Assembly (NCBI GenBank): GCA_016294105.1
Contig: JAEDCN010000001.1
Coordinates: 124,001-188,000, forward strand
Length of the DNA stretch: 64,000 bases
Source: Treponema sp.
GTDB lineage: Bacteria > Spirochaetota > Spirochaetia > Treponematales > Treponemataceae
Direction of reading: 5' to 3'
Shown: positions 36,436-44,057 of the stretch, in pieces
Layout of the letters: every line of letters begins with the position of its first letter
Position numbering within the stretch: the first letter of the stretch is position 1
The notes under the pieces: generated by a model
The model's input: the letters and a program-made list of their open reading frames with translations, nothing else
What the model was told of the DNA's origin: nothing
Databases searched by the model: none
Translations under genes and position numbers: made by a program

Positions 36436-37677
36436 CTACCCCTTGAGAATTGCGTCAATCAGACTGTCTGTTCGCCACCACAGTACCTTGGCCTCATCCT
36501 CCTCCGCCAGCAGCATGGAAATAATTCCTTCTGGGGAAAGGGAAATGCTGTGGTACAAGGTGGTGTGATGATCCAGATCCAGATGACGGCGAAGCACTGT
36601 GTCTCCACTTTCCTGCACCATCTGAATGTTGTAGCCCGTATCATCTGCAATAATAAAGAAAAGCCAGCCAGAATCGGTTACACCAAGAAAATCGTAGGAA
36701 AGATTGTATACCAAACGGGAAAATCCGTCGGCCACCTCCTGCTCATAGGCAGGAATTGAAAAGGGCTCTTCATAGACACCAGTATTTATGTCTAGGGGAA
36801 AAAGCATGGAGGCGGCATAATCAATACCAGACTCTACGTTGGAAGCCACGTCGATGGAGCTGGTATAGTAGTCCACCTTTACAAAGAGCTTTTCTTCTGT
36901 ATAAGAAGGCACAATGTTTTCCAAGGAAATATACACCTCGTTAACATCCTCCTCATCCAGCACATTGGGCAGCTGGTCCACCTTGAAAGGAATGGTGCTG
37001 CGAAGGTAGCCAGTTTTGTCAAACCAATAGACCACCATACCGTCGTTCATCTGGCATACTACCACTAGCTCACTGTTGTAGGTGGTGTAAATATTCTTGA
37101 TGTAGGGAAAGGGCATGCCACCAGGTCCCCGTTGGCCAATATAATCGATAAAGGTACCGTCACTGGCAAATCGAAGGATAATCTGGCTTAAAAGCAGACG
37201 ATTTTCTACATCCTGTTCATGACGCTCTGGGGGAAGCTGGTCCACCACGTAGATGTATTTGCGAGAATCAGCGGCAATGGCTCCCAAGGAATTGAAGGGA
37301 TACTCCACAGCCTTTCTGGTGGTAGAAACAATCTGAGAATCGGCAGCATCTGCAAAGCTGGGAGTAGGATTCCCTTCTCCATTGTAGTAGATGCTCAGCA
37401 GGTCGCCATAGGAATTCAGCTCCAAAACTTTCTGGGCCTCTCCATTGGCAATATAGAAAAAACCATCCCGCATGGCCAAGGAGGTACGAACGGGAGAGGG
37501 ACTTGCCAAGCTAAAAAGATTCAACTGATCCTCAAAATTACCGTATTCCAAGGAAAAAAGCTCATTGTCATCCAAACTGATGACACCATTGGATTCAGTA
37601 CAAGAAAAAAAGATGATGGCAAGAATGCAGCTTGTCACAAGACCCATAAGGTTTCGGATACGTACGCACTTATTCAT
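36436..37677 (-). CDS. Lipoprotein with NHL-like beta-propeller
   Basis: 413 residues. Signal peptide with lipobox F-F-S-C near residue 26. The mature part has repeated blade-like units such as R-D-G-F-F-Y-I-A-N-G and D-S-R-K-Y-I-Y-V-V-D-Q, suggesting a six-bladed NHL-type propeller. Probably anchored in the periplasm; partner unknown. First gene of a ten-gene operon to tgt. The ATG lies six bases from a -10 box, so the message may be leaderless. Confidence 0.8.
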   Translation of the reverse strand: MNKCVRIRNLMGLVTSCILAIIFFSCTESNGVISLDDNELFSLEYGNFEDQLNLFSLASPSPVRTSLAMRDGFFYIANGEAQKVLELNSYGDLLSIYYNGEGNPTPSFADAADSQIVSTTRKAVEYPFNSLGAIAADSRKYIYVVDQLPPERHEQDVENRLLLSQIILRFASDGTFIDYIGQRGPGGMPFPYIKNIYTTYNSELVVVCQMNDGMVVYWFDKTGYLRSTIPFKVDQLPNVLDEEDVNEVYISLENIVPSYTEEKLFVKVDYYTSSIDVASNVESGIDYAASMLFPLDINTGVYEEPFSIPAYEQEVADGFSRLVYNLSYDFLGVTDSGWLFFIIADDTGYNIQMVQESGDTVLRRHLDLDHHTTLYHSISLSPEGIISMLLAEEDEAKVLWWRTDSLIDAILKG

Positions 37678-37683
37678 TCTAAT

Positions 37684-37712
37684 AGCATAAAGGGGCGGGC
37701 AAGCAGTGTCAA
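37684..37712 (-). promoter_or_regulatory. Sigma70 promoter of the lipoprotein-to-tgt operon
   Basis: Minus strand: TTGACA (37712-37707), 17-base spacer, TATGCT (37689-37684). Six bases remain to the ATG at 37677. Confidence 0.7.
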
Positions 37713-37823
37713 GCCTAGTATACTACCTATTTTGTGTCAATACTTTTACAACGACATCAGCTTACACGCATATTAATCTTCCCGCCCTTGCCACACAAGC
37801 TAATAATATAGTAAATTATAGAT

Positions 37824-40580
37824 ATGCTTGATTCAGTATTGACCTTTTTTTTTGGTTCCAAGCGGGACCGAGATGTAAAACAGCTTTTACCCATTGTTGA
37901 ACAAATAAACAACAAAGAGTCTTGGGCTCAGGGATTGAGTGCCGAAGAATTTCCCCAGCAAACCCAAAGGTTCAAGGAACGCCTAGCTAATGGCGAAACA
38001 TTGGATGCCGTTCTGCCAGAAGCCTTTGCCCTGGTACGAGAGGCTGCCAACCGTGTATTGGGAGAGCGAGCCTATGACGTACAGCTGATGGGTTCCATTG
38101 TGCTGAATTCTGGCCGCATTGTTGAAATGAAAACTGGTGAGGGAAAAACCCTTATGTCAGTGGCAGCTGCCTACCTCAACAGCTTAACTGGACGTGGTGT
38201 CCACGTGGTTACAGTAAACGACTACCTGGCCCAGCGTGATGCCGACTGGATGCGACCTGTGTATACCTATTTGGGTGTTACCGTTGGCTCCATTGTTTCT
38301 GGCATGGACAATGCAGCCAGAAAAATTTCCTACAACTGCGACATTACCTACGGTACCAACAACGAGCTGGGCTTTGACTACCTGCGAGACAACATGCAGA
38401 TTGACCCTAGCCAGAAGGTACAGCGTGACTTTGCCTTCTGTATTGTAGACGAAATTGACTCCATCTTAATCGATGAGGCTCGAACACCATTGATTATCTC
38501 TGGTGCAGGAGAGGACGATACCTTCAAGTTCCACGAGGTAGACAAGTATGTTCGTCAGCTTACTGAGGTGGAAAAGGATCCTGAAACTGGGGAATATCCT
38601 GATGAGGCTCAGGGAGAAAATATCCAGGGTGACTACAAGCTGGACGAGAAGTCACGCCGGGTCTCCTTCACCGACCAGGGAATGCTTAAAATAGAAGAAA
38701 TCCTCCAGAAGCGAAACCTCATTACTGGAAGTCTCTTTGACGAAAGCAACTTTGAATATATTCACTACTTTACCCAGGCAGTTCGTGCCCATACCCTGTA
38801 CAAGCCCGACGTAGACTATGTGGTGCGGGACGGGCAGGTTCAGATTGTAGATGAGTTTACTGGTCGTATCTTGGAAGGACGCCGTTATGGAGATGGTCTC
38901 CATCAGGCCATTGAAGCCAAGGAACACATTAAAATCGCCCAGCGCAACAGAACCTTGGCCACCATCACCTTCCAGAACTTCTTCCGTATGTATGACAAGC
39001 TTTCTGGAATGACTGGTACTGCAGAAACAGAGGCTGTAGAATTCGACAAGATTTATGGCCTTGAAGTAGTGGTTATTCCCACCAACAAGCCTGTGGCTCG
39101 AAAGGACGAAGATGATGAAGTCTACATGAGCGAGGCCGACAAGTGGAATGCTATCTGCAAGGAAATCATGGAATGTCACAGCAAGGGACAGCCCATTCTG
39201 GTAGGTACTGTTTCTATAGAAAAATCCGAGCATCTTTCAGCCCTGCTTACTCGCCGTGGAGTACGCCACGAGGTTTTGAACGCAAAAAACCATGCTCGTG
39301 AAGCATTAATTATTGCAGAAGCTGGTGCCAAGGGTGCTGTTACTATCGCCACCAACATGGCTGGTCGTGGTACCGACATCAAACTGGGTGGCAATCCTGA
39401 GTTTAGGGCTCGCAAACGGGCGGGAACAAATGCCACAGAACAGCAGTTTGAAGCTGCATTAAAGATTGAGCGGGAAAAGTGGCTTGCAGACTACGAGGAA
39501 GTAAAGAATCTTGGTGGTTTGTATGTTATGGGTACCGAGCGACACGAAAGTCGCCGTATCGACAACCAGCTGCGCGGTCGTTCTGGACGACAGGGTGACC
39601 CCGGACGCTCCAAGTTCTACATCTCCATGGATGATGACTTAATGCGTCTCTTTGGTGGCGAAAAGATGAAGGGCATTATGTCCCGCATCGGAATGGAGCC
39701 AGGAGAGCCCATCAACCATCCTTGGTTGAACAAGGGAATCGAAAAGGCCCAGAAAAAGGTTGAAGAGCGAAACTTTGAAATCAGAAAGCACTTGCTGGAA
39801 TACGACGATGTTCTTAACGAGCAGCGTAAGTTCATTTACGAGCAGCGTGACCAGATTTTGGTGGATGAAAACCTGAGGGACAGAGTTATGTCCACTGCCA
39901 CCGATACCGTAGCTCGGCTAATGGAAAGCTACAGTGGCAAGAAGGCCATTGGTACTGAGGCTGACCTACTGGCTCAGCTGAAGCAAACCTTTGGACTGAC
40001 AATCCTTCCTGAGGAGCTGGCAAGTCAAAAGAACAGGGAAGAATACATCATCTCATTACTGGAAAAAGACTTAACAGAAAAGGAGTCTTTGGCTGGCAAG
40101 GAAAACCTGAATATGTTTATCCGCTACCAGTATGTTCACTTCATCGATAAGAAGTGGCTTGACCACCTGGAGCAGTTGGAGGGCTTGCGGGAGGCAGTAT
40201 ATCTGCGTTCCTACGGCTCCAAGAATCCCCTTACCGAGTACAAGATTGACGGCTTCAACATCTTCTACGACATGATTGACAGCATCAAGGAGGAAATTGC
40301 CTCTCGTGTATTCCGAGTGAAGGTACAGATGGGAGATGAAGCCCAGCGCCGAGGCCCCCAGGTTCGGGGCGGCCCCCAGTTCCGCCAGATGAATGCCCAG
40401 CACAATGCAATGGAAGCCTTTGACGGCAATGCTGCTCGTCAGGCTGCCAGTGCCTCCCCCATGGCACAGCGGCGACAGGCAGACAAGGTAACTGTAGTAC
40501 GTTCTGAGCCTAAGGTTGGACGAAACGATCCTTGTCCTTGTGGTTCAGGTCGCAAGTACAAGCAGTGCTGCGGACGCTAA
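37824..40580 (+). CDS. secA: Preprotein translocase ATPase SecA
   Basis: 918 residues. Drives Sec export of unfolded proteins through SecYEG. Walker A M-K-T-G-E-G-K-T (about 103-110), the D-E-I-D-S-I-L-I-D-E-A-R-T block near residue 213, I-A-T-N-M-A-G-R-G-T-D-I-K-L-G-G near residue 510 and the Q-L-R-G-R-S-G-R-Q-G-D block near residue 585 are all intact. The C-terminus has the zinc/SecB-binding C-P-C-G-S-G-R-K-Y-K-Q-C-C. Length normal. The ATG has no Shine-Dalgarno and an AT-rich upstream. Confidence 0.98.
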   Translation: MLDSVLTFFFGSKRDRDVKQLLPIVEQINNKESWAQGLSAEEFPQQTQRFKERLANGETLDAVLPEAFALVREAANRVLGERAYDVQLMGSIVLNSGRIVEMKTGEGKTLMSVAAAYLNSLTGRGVHVVTVNDYLAQRDADWMRPVYTYLGVTVGSIVSGMDNAARKISYNCDITYGTNNELGFDYLRDNMQIDPSQKVQRDFAFCIVDEIDSILIDEARTPLIISGAGEDDTFKFHEVDKYVRQLTEVEKDPETGEYPDEAQGENIQGDYKLDEKSRRVSFTDQGMLKIEEILQKRNLITGSLFDESNFEYIHYFTQAVRAHTLYKPDVDYVVRDGQVQIVDEFTGRILEGRRYGDGLHQAIEAKEHIKIAQRNRTLATITFQNFFRMYDKLSGMTGTAETEAVEFDKIYGLEVVVIPTNKPVARKDEDDEVYMSEADKWNAICKEIMECHSKGQPILVGTVSIEKSEHLSALLTRRGVRHEVLNAKNHAREALIIAEAGAKGAVTIATNMAGRGTDIKLGGNPEFRARKRAGTNATEQQFEAALKIEREKWLADYEEVKNLGGLYVMGTERHESRRIDNQLRGRSGRQGDPGRSKFYISMDDDLMRLFGGEKMKGIMSRIGMEPGEPINHPWLNKGIEKAQKKVEERNFEIRKHLLEYDDVLNEQRKFIYEQRDQILVDENLRDRVMSTATDTVARLMESYSGKKAIGTEADLLAQLKQTFGLTILPEELASQKNREEYIISLLEKDLTEKESLAGKENLNMFIRYQYVHFIDKKWLDHLEQLEGLREAVYLRSYGSKNPLTEYKIDGFNIFYDMIDSIKEEIASRVFRVKVQMGDEAQRRGPQVRGGPQFRQMNAQHNAMEAFDGNAARQAASASPMAQRRQADKVTVVRSEPKVGRNDPCPCGSGRKYKQCCGR

Positions 40581-40588
40581 GCTAACGA

Positions 40589-40626
40589 AAGCCAGTTGAT
40601 GAAAAATCAGCTGGCTTACTTTTTTT
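40589..40626 (+). terminator. Rho-independent terminator after secA
   Basis: AAGCCAGTTGAT pairs with the arm ending CAGCTGGCTT (12 bp, one G-T wobble) around a GAAAA loop, followed by AC and seven T. It overlaps the first possible folC start, which is one reason to prefer the later ATG. Confidence 0.85.
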
Positions 40627-40637
40627 ATGAGGACACC

Positions 40638-42020
40638 ATGAATCAACACCCATCTTTGATAGCCCTGCAAAAGTGGCTTGACTCCTACTTGAATTTTGAA
40701 AAACTCCCTAAAAAAGATATTTTTTGGCTCGATACCATGGAATATCTTTGTCAAATAACAAATCATCCACAAAAATCATTTCCTTCAGTTCATGTGGCAG
40801 GCTCCAAGGGAAAAGGCTCCACCTCCGTCATGATTGCATCCATTTTGGAAGCAGCTGGCTATAAAAGCGGCCTCTACAGCTCTCCCCACATCTTGGATTT
40901 TTCCGAGCGGATTGGCTCTGCCCAAGGCCCCCTGCCAGAGCAGGTGTACGAGGCTGCAGCCCAGGAATTGATGACCACCGTCGAATCAATCGTTCCAGAA
41001 AATCTTCCTGGCCAGAGACCCATCACCTGGTTTGAGCTAGTAACCACCTTTGCCTTTTTGTGCTTTCGTCAGGCTCACCTTGATTGGGCTGTCTTTGAAA
41101 CTGGTCTTGGAGGCCGTCTGGATGCCACCAATGTGCTGGAGTCACAGATTTCTGTTATCACTCCCATTGAGCTGGAGCATACAGAGTTTTTAGGGGACAC
41201 CATAGAAAAGATTGCAGGCGAAAAGGCTGGAATCATAAAAGCGGGTACTCCTGTGGTTATTGCACCACAAAAAGAGGCAGCTCAGAAGGTTTTGGAAGCA
41301 AAGGCAAAAGAACTGCGATGTCCTTTGCTGAAGGTGGAGGAGCTGGTACAGGTTCAAGGAAAAATGGTTGCAGGCAAAATGGAATTACGCCTTGAATCAA
41401 AGCTTTTTGCCCGTCCCATCACCACAAAGCTTTCACTTTTGGGAGACTATCAGCTGTGGAATGCAGCTACAGCAGCACTGGTGGCAAAAACCCTATTCCC
41501 CCAGCTACCAGAAGAAGCCATAGAAAAAGGTCTATCTCAAGCCAAGCTTCCTGGACGGTTTGAGGTGCTTCAGTGGCAGGGAAATGCAGTGGTGCTAGAA
41601 GGAGCCCACACACCCACCAGCGTGGCATTAAGTTTACAAACCTTCCGCCAGTACATTAAAGACACCTATCTATCTACTGGCTACAAGGAAAAATGCCTTG
41701 ATTGTGCCCCCACAAGAAAGCCCCACTTGCTTTTTGCCTGTGCCGCAGACAAGGATGTACACACCATGGCCAAACTTTTTTCTGGTTTTGGCTCCATGAT
41801 TTTGACTCGACCAGGAGGGGAGAAGCAATCAAACCCACAATTGCTCCAAGATGCCTTTACAGAAGCAGGACATGAGTTTACCTATATCAGTGATTTTAAA
41901 GAAGCCATACAGAAAGCCCTAGAACAGGCAAAAAAAGATGCAGCACCACTGTTGGTGACTGGTTCCTTTTATCTTGTGGCAGAAGTGAAGAAATTTCTCC
42001 AAGAAGCTTCTAATTTTTAA
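40638..42020 (+). CDS. folC: Folylpolyglutamate synthase / dihydrofolate synthase
   Basis: 460 residues from the ATG at 40638 with GAGG upstream; an ATG at 40596 lies inside the secA terminator stem. Mur-ligase superfamily: H-V-A-G-S-K-G-K-G-S-T-S (P-loop) near residue 53, P-H-I-L-D-F-S-E-R-I near residue 84, F-E-T-G-L-G-G-R-L-D-A-T-N near residue 155 and T-P-I-E-L-E-H-T-E-F-L near residue 175. Adds glutamate to folates. Last plus-strand housekeeping gene before the island. Confidence 0.95.
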   Translation: MNQHPSLIALQKWLDSYLNFEKLPKKDIFWLDTMEYLCQITNHPQKSFPSVHVAGSKGKGSTSVMIASILEAAGYKSGLYSSPHILDFSERIGSAQGPLPEQVYEAAAQELMTTVESIVPENLPGQRPITWFELVTTFAFLCFRQAHLDWAVFETGLGGRLDATNVLESQISVITPIELEHTEFLGDTIEKIAGEKAGIIKAGTPVVIAPQKEAAQKVLEAKAKELRCPLLKVEELVQVQGKMVAGKMELRLESKLFARPITTKLSLLGDYQLWNAATAALVAKTLFPQLPEEAIEKGLSQAKLPGRFEVLQWQGNAVVLEGAHTPTSVALSLQTFRQYIKDTYLSTGYKEKCLDCAPTRKPHLLFACAADKDVHTMAKLFSGFGSMILTRPGGEKQSNPQLLQDAFTEAGHEFTYISDFKEAIQKALEQAKKDAAPLLVTGSFYLVAEVKKFLQEASNF

Positions 42021-42127
42021 AGGAGTACTCAGATAAAGAGCTTCTAAAACAAGTTTTACTAAAATAAGCATTACTTTAATAAGGCTTTATTCAGGTTCCT
42101 CACTTGTTCCAGTTCTCACAAATACAA

Positions 42128-42169
42128 GCCTTAATCAAAGATTATTTCTTTGATTAAGGCAATTTTTTT
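42128..42169 (+). terminator. Rho-independent terminator after folC
   Basis: GCCTTAATCAAAGA pairs perfectly with TCTTTGATTAAGGC over 14 bp, followed by AATTTTTTT. Confidence 0.85.
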
Positions 42170-42532
42170 CCGCAAATTTTGCTTCTCACTCCATTTTTAA
42201 CCAAAAAATGATGAAAAAATCCTGTAAAATATCATTTTTATATATAATTGTTATTAAATAGTATATTTTAATATACTGTGTATACTTTATTATACTATTT
42301 AATAATATTTATAGAAACAATATCATGAAAGAGTTTTTAGAAATATTAAAGTTATTATATATACAGATTTAACAGATATATTTAATATATTAGAAGTAAT
42401 CGAATTATTTCAATTATTAAATCAATTTAATAAATTAAAGTAATAATATATTTTTAATTTATTAAATATAATATGTAATTTTGACAGATTTTATATATTT
42501 AATATTGTTAAGATGATAAATAAAATAGGAAT
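42170..42532. other. Very AT-rich non-coding segment at the island edge
   Basis: No credible gene. Sixty-base lines here contain about 7-8 G/C (hand count at 42241 and 42301). It carries a large inverted repeat (separate entry). It lies between the folC terminator and the pseudouridine synthase remnant. Confidence 0.7.
42251..42305. repeat. 15-bp perfect inverted repeat (cruciform)
   Basis: TTATTAAATAGTATA (42251-42265) and TATACTATTTAATAA (42291-42305) are exact reverse complements with a 25-base spacer that itself holds a TATAC-TGT-GTATA inverted repeat. Confidence 0.85.
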
Positions 42533-42757
42533 TTAGATTTCATCTGGACAGATTGTAAAGGAAAGGATTTCACTAGAACTGAAGGCAGGAAAGGAAAGGC
42601 TGGTGGCAAAGAACTGCATCTGCTGGCTTGATTGTTTTGCCGGAGTGTCGGTGTTGATGGGACTGGAATCAGGATAAACTTGAAGGAGGGATTTTTTTGT
42701 GGGGTTGTACAGTGGGTCTCCAATGATGGGAAGGCCACACCAAGCCAAGTGACAACC
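42533..42757 (-). pseudogene. 3' remnant of a pseudouridine synthase gene
   Basis: About 75 codons ending at the TAA at 42533. The frame reads C-H-L-A-W-C-G-L-P-I-I-G-D-P-L-Y-N-P ... Q-M-Q-F-F-A-T-S-L-S-F-P, clearly the same C-terminus as the intact gene at 50608-51531 (C-H-L-A-W-C-G-L-P-I-V-A-D-P-L-Y-H-P ... Q-M-Q-F-F-A-T-G-L-S-F-P). There is no catalytic domain upstream, so it is a fragment. Its composition resembles the host, while the intact copy is GC-rich. It carries an insertion between the two shared blocks. Confidence 0.85.
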
Positions 42758-42798
42758 AGCAGAATCCCCTGCCAAGCTGCAGGCCTTGGGTATGAATG

Positions 42799-42837
42799 AA
42801 AAAAAATCCACAGGAAATTGGATGAATTTCCTGTGGA
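42799..42837 (-). terminator. Hairpin with T-tract on minus strand, end of island operon
   Basis: TCCACAGGAAATT / AATTTCCTGTGGA, a perfect 13-bp stem with a five-base loop (42807-42837), followed on the minus strand by eight T. Ends transcription of the putative immunity gene. Confidence 0.8.
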
Positions 42838-42871
42838 AATGTGATGAAAATTCACTGGAAACTTGGACACT

Positions 42872-42911
42872 TTCCAGTGGAAATTCGGGGCATTTCTACT
42901 GGATTTTTTTT
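42872..42911 (+). terminator. Hairpin with T-tract on plus strand
   Basis: CCAGTGGAAAT pairs with ATTTCTACTGG with one mismatch, followed by A and eight T on the plus strand. Sequence-related to the neighbouring hairpin; a third related stem (TTCACTGGAAA with TTTCCAGTGGAA) lies between them. Confidence 0.65.
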
Positions 42912-42959
42912 GATCAGTGGATGAAGGATTGCCACCAAGACTTGTTCTGTGGCCAACAA

Positions 42960-43361
42960 TCAATCATAATACCCCTTCTCAAATACAAGTATTGACTCAA
43001 CCTGTTTTCCATCTGGAGAGTATACGGAAAATCCCAAGGTCTTATAGATAATACCTGACTCGTCTTCCGTGTTGTTTGAGTCCAAGGCATTGAGCCGGGT
43101 TTTTAAGTCCCCGTAGGACTGGGTGAAAAGCTGTATGTCATGAAAGTACAAGTTGGACTCCCGAAAAAATTCAACTGCCTCAACCCTGTCATCCTCACTA
43201 TAAAAAACATGAAAACTGGAAAAGTCATCAGTTGAATTCTTGCTAAAACGGGACTTCCTAAACTCTTTGAAGTTCCCATTGTCCTTTCTGACCGTTTCTC
43301 GATTCGAACCAAATTTAATAGTACCAACTCTCTCATAAGGTTTAATTTCTATCTTGTCCAT
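42960..43361 (-). CDS. Putative immunity protein of the toxin upstream
   Basis: 133 residues, soluble, no signal. The start G-T-I-K-F-G-S-N-R-E-T-V-R-K (about residues 13-26) resembles small proteins with an F-G-x-x-R-x-x-V-R motif often found behind polymorphic toxin genes. The ATG has AGGAGG upstream and follows the toxin-like gene by 11 bases, and the transcript ends at the hairpin cluster. The immunity role is inferred from position and size, not from a recognised family. Confidence 0.6.
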   Translation of the reverse strand: MDKIEIKPYERVGTIKFGSNRETVRKDNGNFKEFRKSRFSKNSTDDFSSFHVFYSEDDRVEAVEFFRESNLYFHDIQLFTQSYGDLKTRLNALDSNNTEDESGIIYKTLGFSVYSPDGKQVESILVFEKGYYD

Positions 43362-43372
43362 ACTTACACCTC

Positions 43373-44050
43373 CTAAATATAGCCTTTTGACTTGGCATAT
43401 TCTTTCATTTCGGCTATAGCATCGTCATACTTTGAGCCAAACTTGTCTCGAATATCATCAATATCCATTTGCATAGCCTCTGCAAATTTTCCCTCTGCAA
43501 TCAACTCCTTTTGCTTTGCCCTATATTCTTGGGCTTCACGAGAGTTTCCACAACTTGCGGTTTGCCTGTGATCCTCATAGTCCATCGCTATGGCCGGCCC
43601 ATCATTTCTATCAAGGGGACTCGCCTCGTCGGATGGCATGTGATGCACTTCTTCGGGTGGCTCGTGATTCCAGCCATGGCCTGCTTTCTTTAAATCGCCA
43701 TAGCTTCCACCCTTTTTCTCAGGCTGCTCTGCCTCTTGAGATACATCCTTATTCTGAATTGCCTCTCCGCCTTTCTTCTGTGCATCTGTTTGGGAGGAGG
43801 CTTCTGTAATTGTGTCGTTCGAGAAGTCAATGGGGCTGGATGTATCAAGCTTTCCTGAATTCTCATACTTGCCGCTGTCATTGCTGAAATCCAGAGGCTT
43901 GCTTGTATCAAAATCCCTTCTGGAATCCTTGTTTCCGTCACTGGAGAAATCCAAGGGCTTGGAGGTGTCTAGCTTTCGGGCAACCTCTCTACCTTGCTTT
44001 GCCACCTCAGTGGCCACATCCTTAACTGCCACTGCCGCTTTTTCAACCAT
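43373..44050 (-). CDS. Nuclease-toxin-like effector with short linker repeats
   Basis: 225 residues from the ATG at 44050 (AGGTAGGTGA upstream; a GTG one codon earlier is possible). N-terminal amphipathic helix, then three near-identical repeats L/F-D-T-S-K/S-P-L/I-D-F-S-S/N-D about 20 residues apart, a charged linker, and from about residue 115 a C-terminal domain with V-H-H-M-P, G-P-A-I-A-M-D-Y-E-D-H-R-Q-T, the segment Y-R-A-K-Q-K-E-L-I and M-D-I-D-D-I. The paired His, the later D-H-R and the C-terminal helices resemble HNH/Endo VII-type toxin domains of polymorphic toxin systems. No signal peptide; starts seven bases after the HerA-like gene stop. Nuclease activity is inferred. Confidence 0.72.
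   Translation of the reverse strand: MVEKAAVAVKDVATEVAKQGREVARKLDTSKPLDFSSDGNKDSRRDFDTSKPLDFSNDSGKYENSGKLDTSSPIDFSNDTITEASSQTDAQKKGGEAIQNKDVSQEAEQPEKKGGSYGDLKKAGHGWNHEPPEEVHHMPSDEASPLDRNDGPAIAMDYEDHRQTASCGNSREAQEYRAKQKELIAEGKFAEAMQMDIDDIRDKFGSKYDDAIAEMKEYAKSKGYI
43814..43972 (-). repeat. Three 12-residue coding repeats in the toxin-like gene
   Basis: Residues 28-39, 48-59 and 69-80 (counted from the GTG) read L-D-T-S-K-P-L-D-F-S-S-D, F-D-T-S-K-P-L-D-F-S-N-D and L-D-T-S-S-P-I-D-F-S-N-D. Confidence 0.85.
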
Positions 44051-44057
44051 CACTCAC

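Noticed and set aside
40596..40637. Earlier ATG for folC
   Set aside because: It lies inside the secA terminator stem; the ATG at 40638 has a ribosome site.
42508..42963. 151-residue minus-strand frame across the left island edge
   Set aside because: It runs through the hairpin cluster in a different frame from the pseudouridine synthase fragment and has no ribosome site or recognisable protein.
42786..42995. 69-residue plus-strand frame across the hairpins
   Set aside because: It consists of the hairpin repeats themselves and lies over two terminators.
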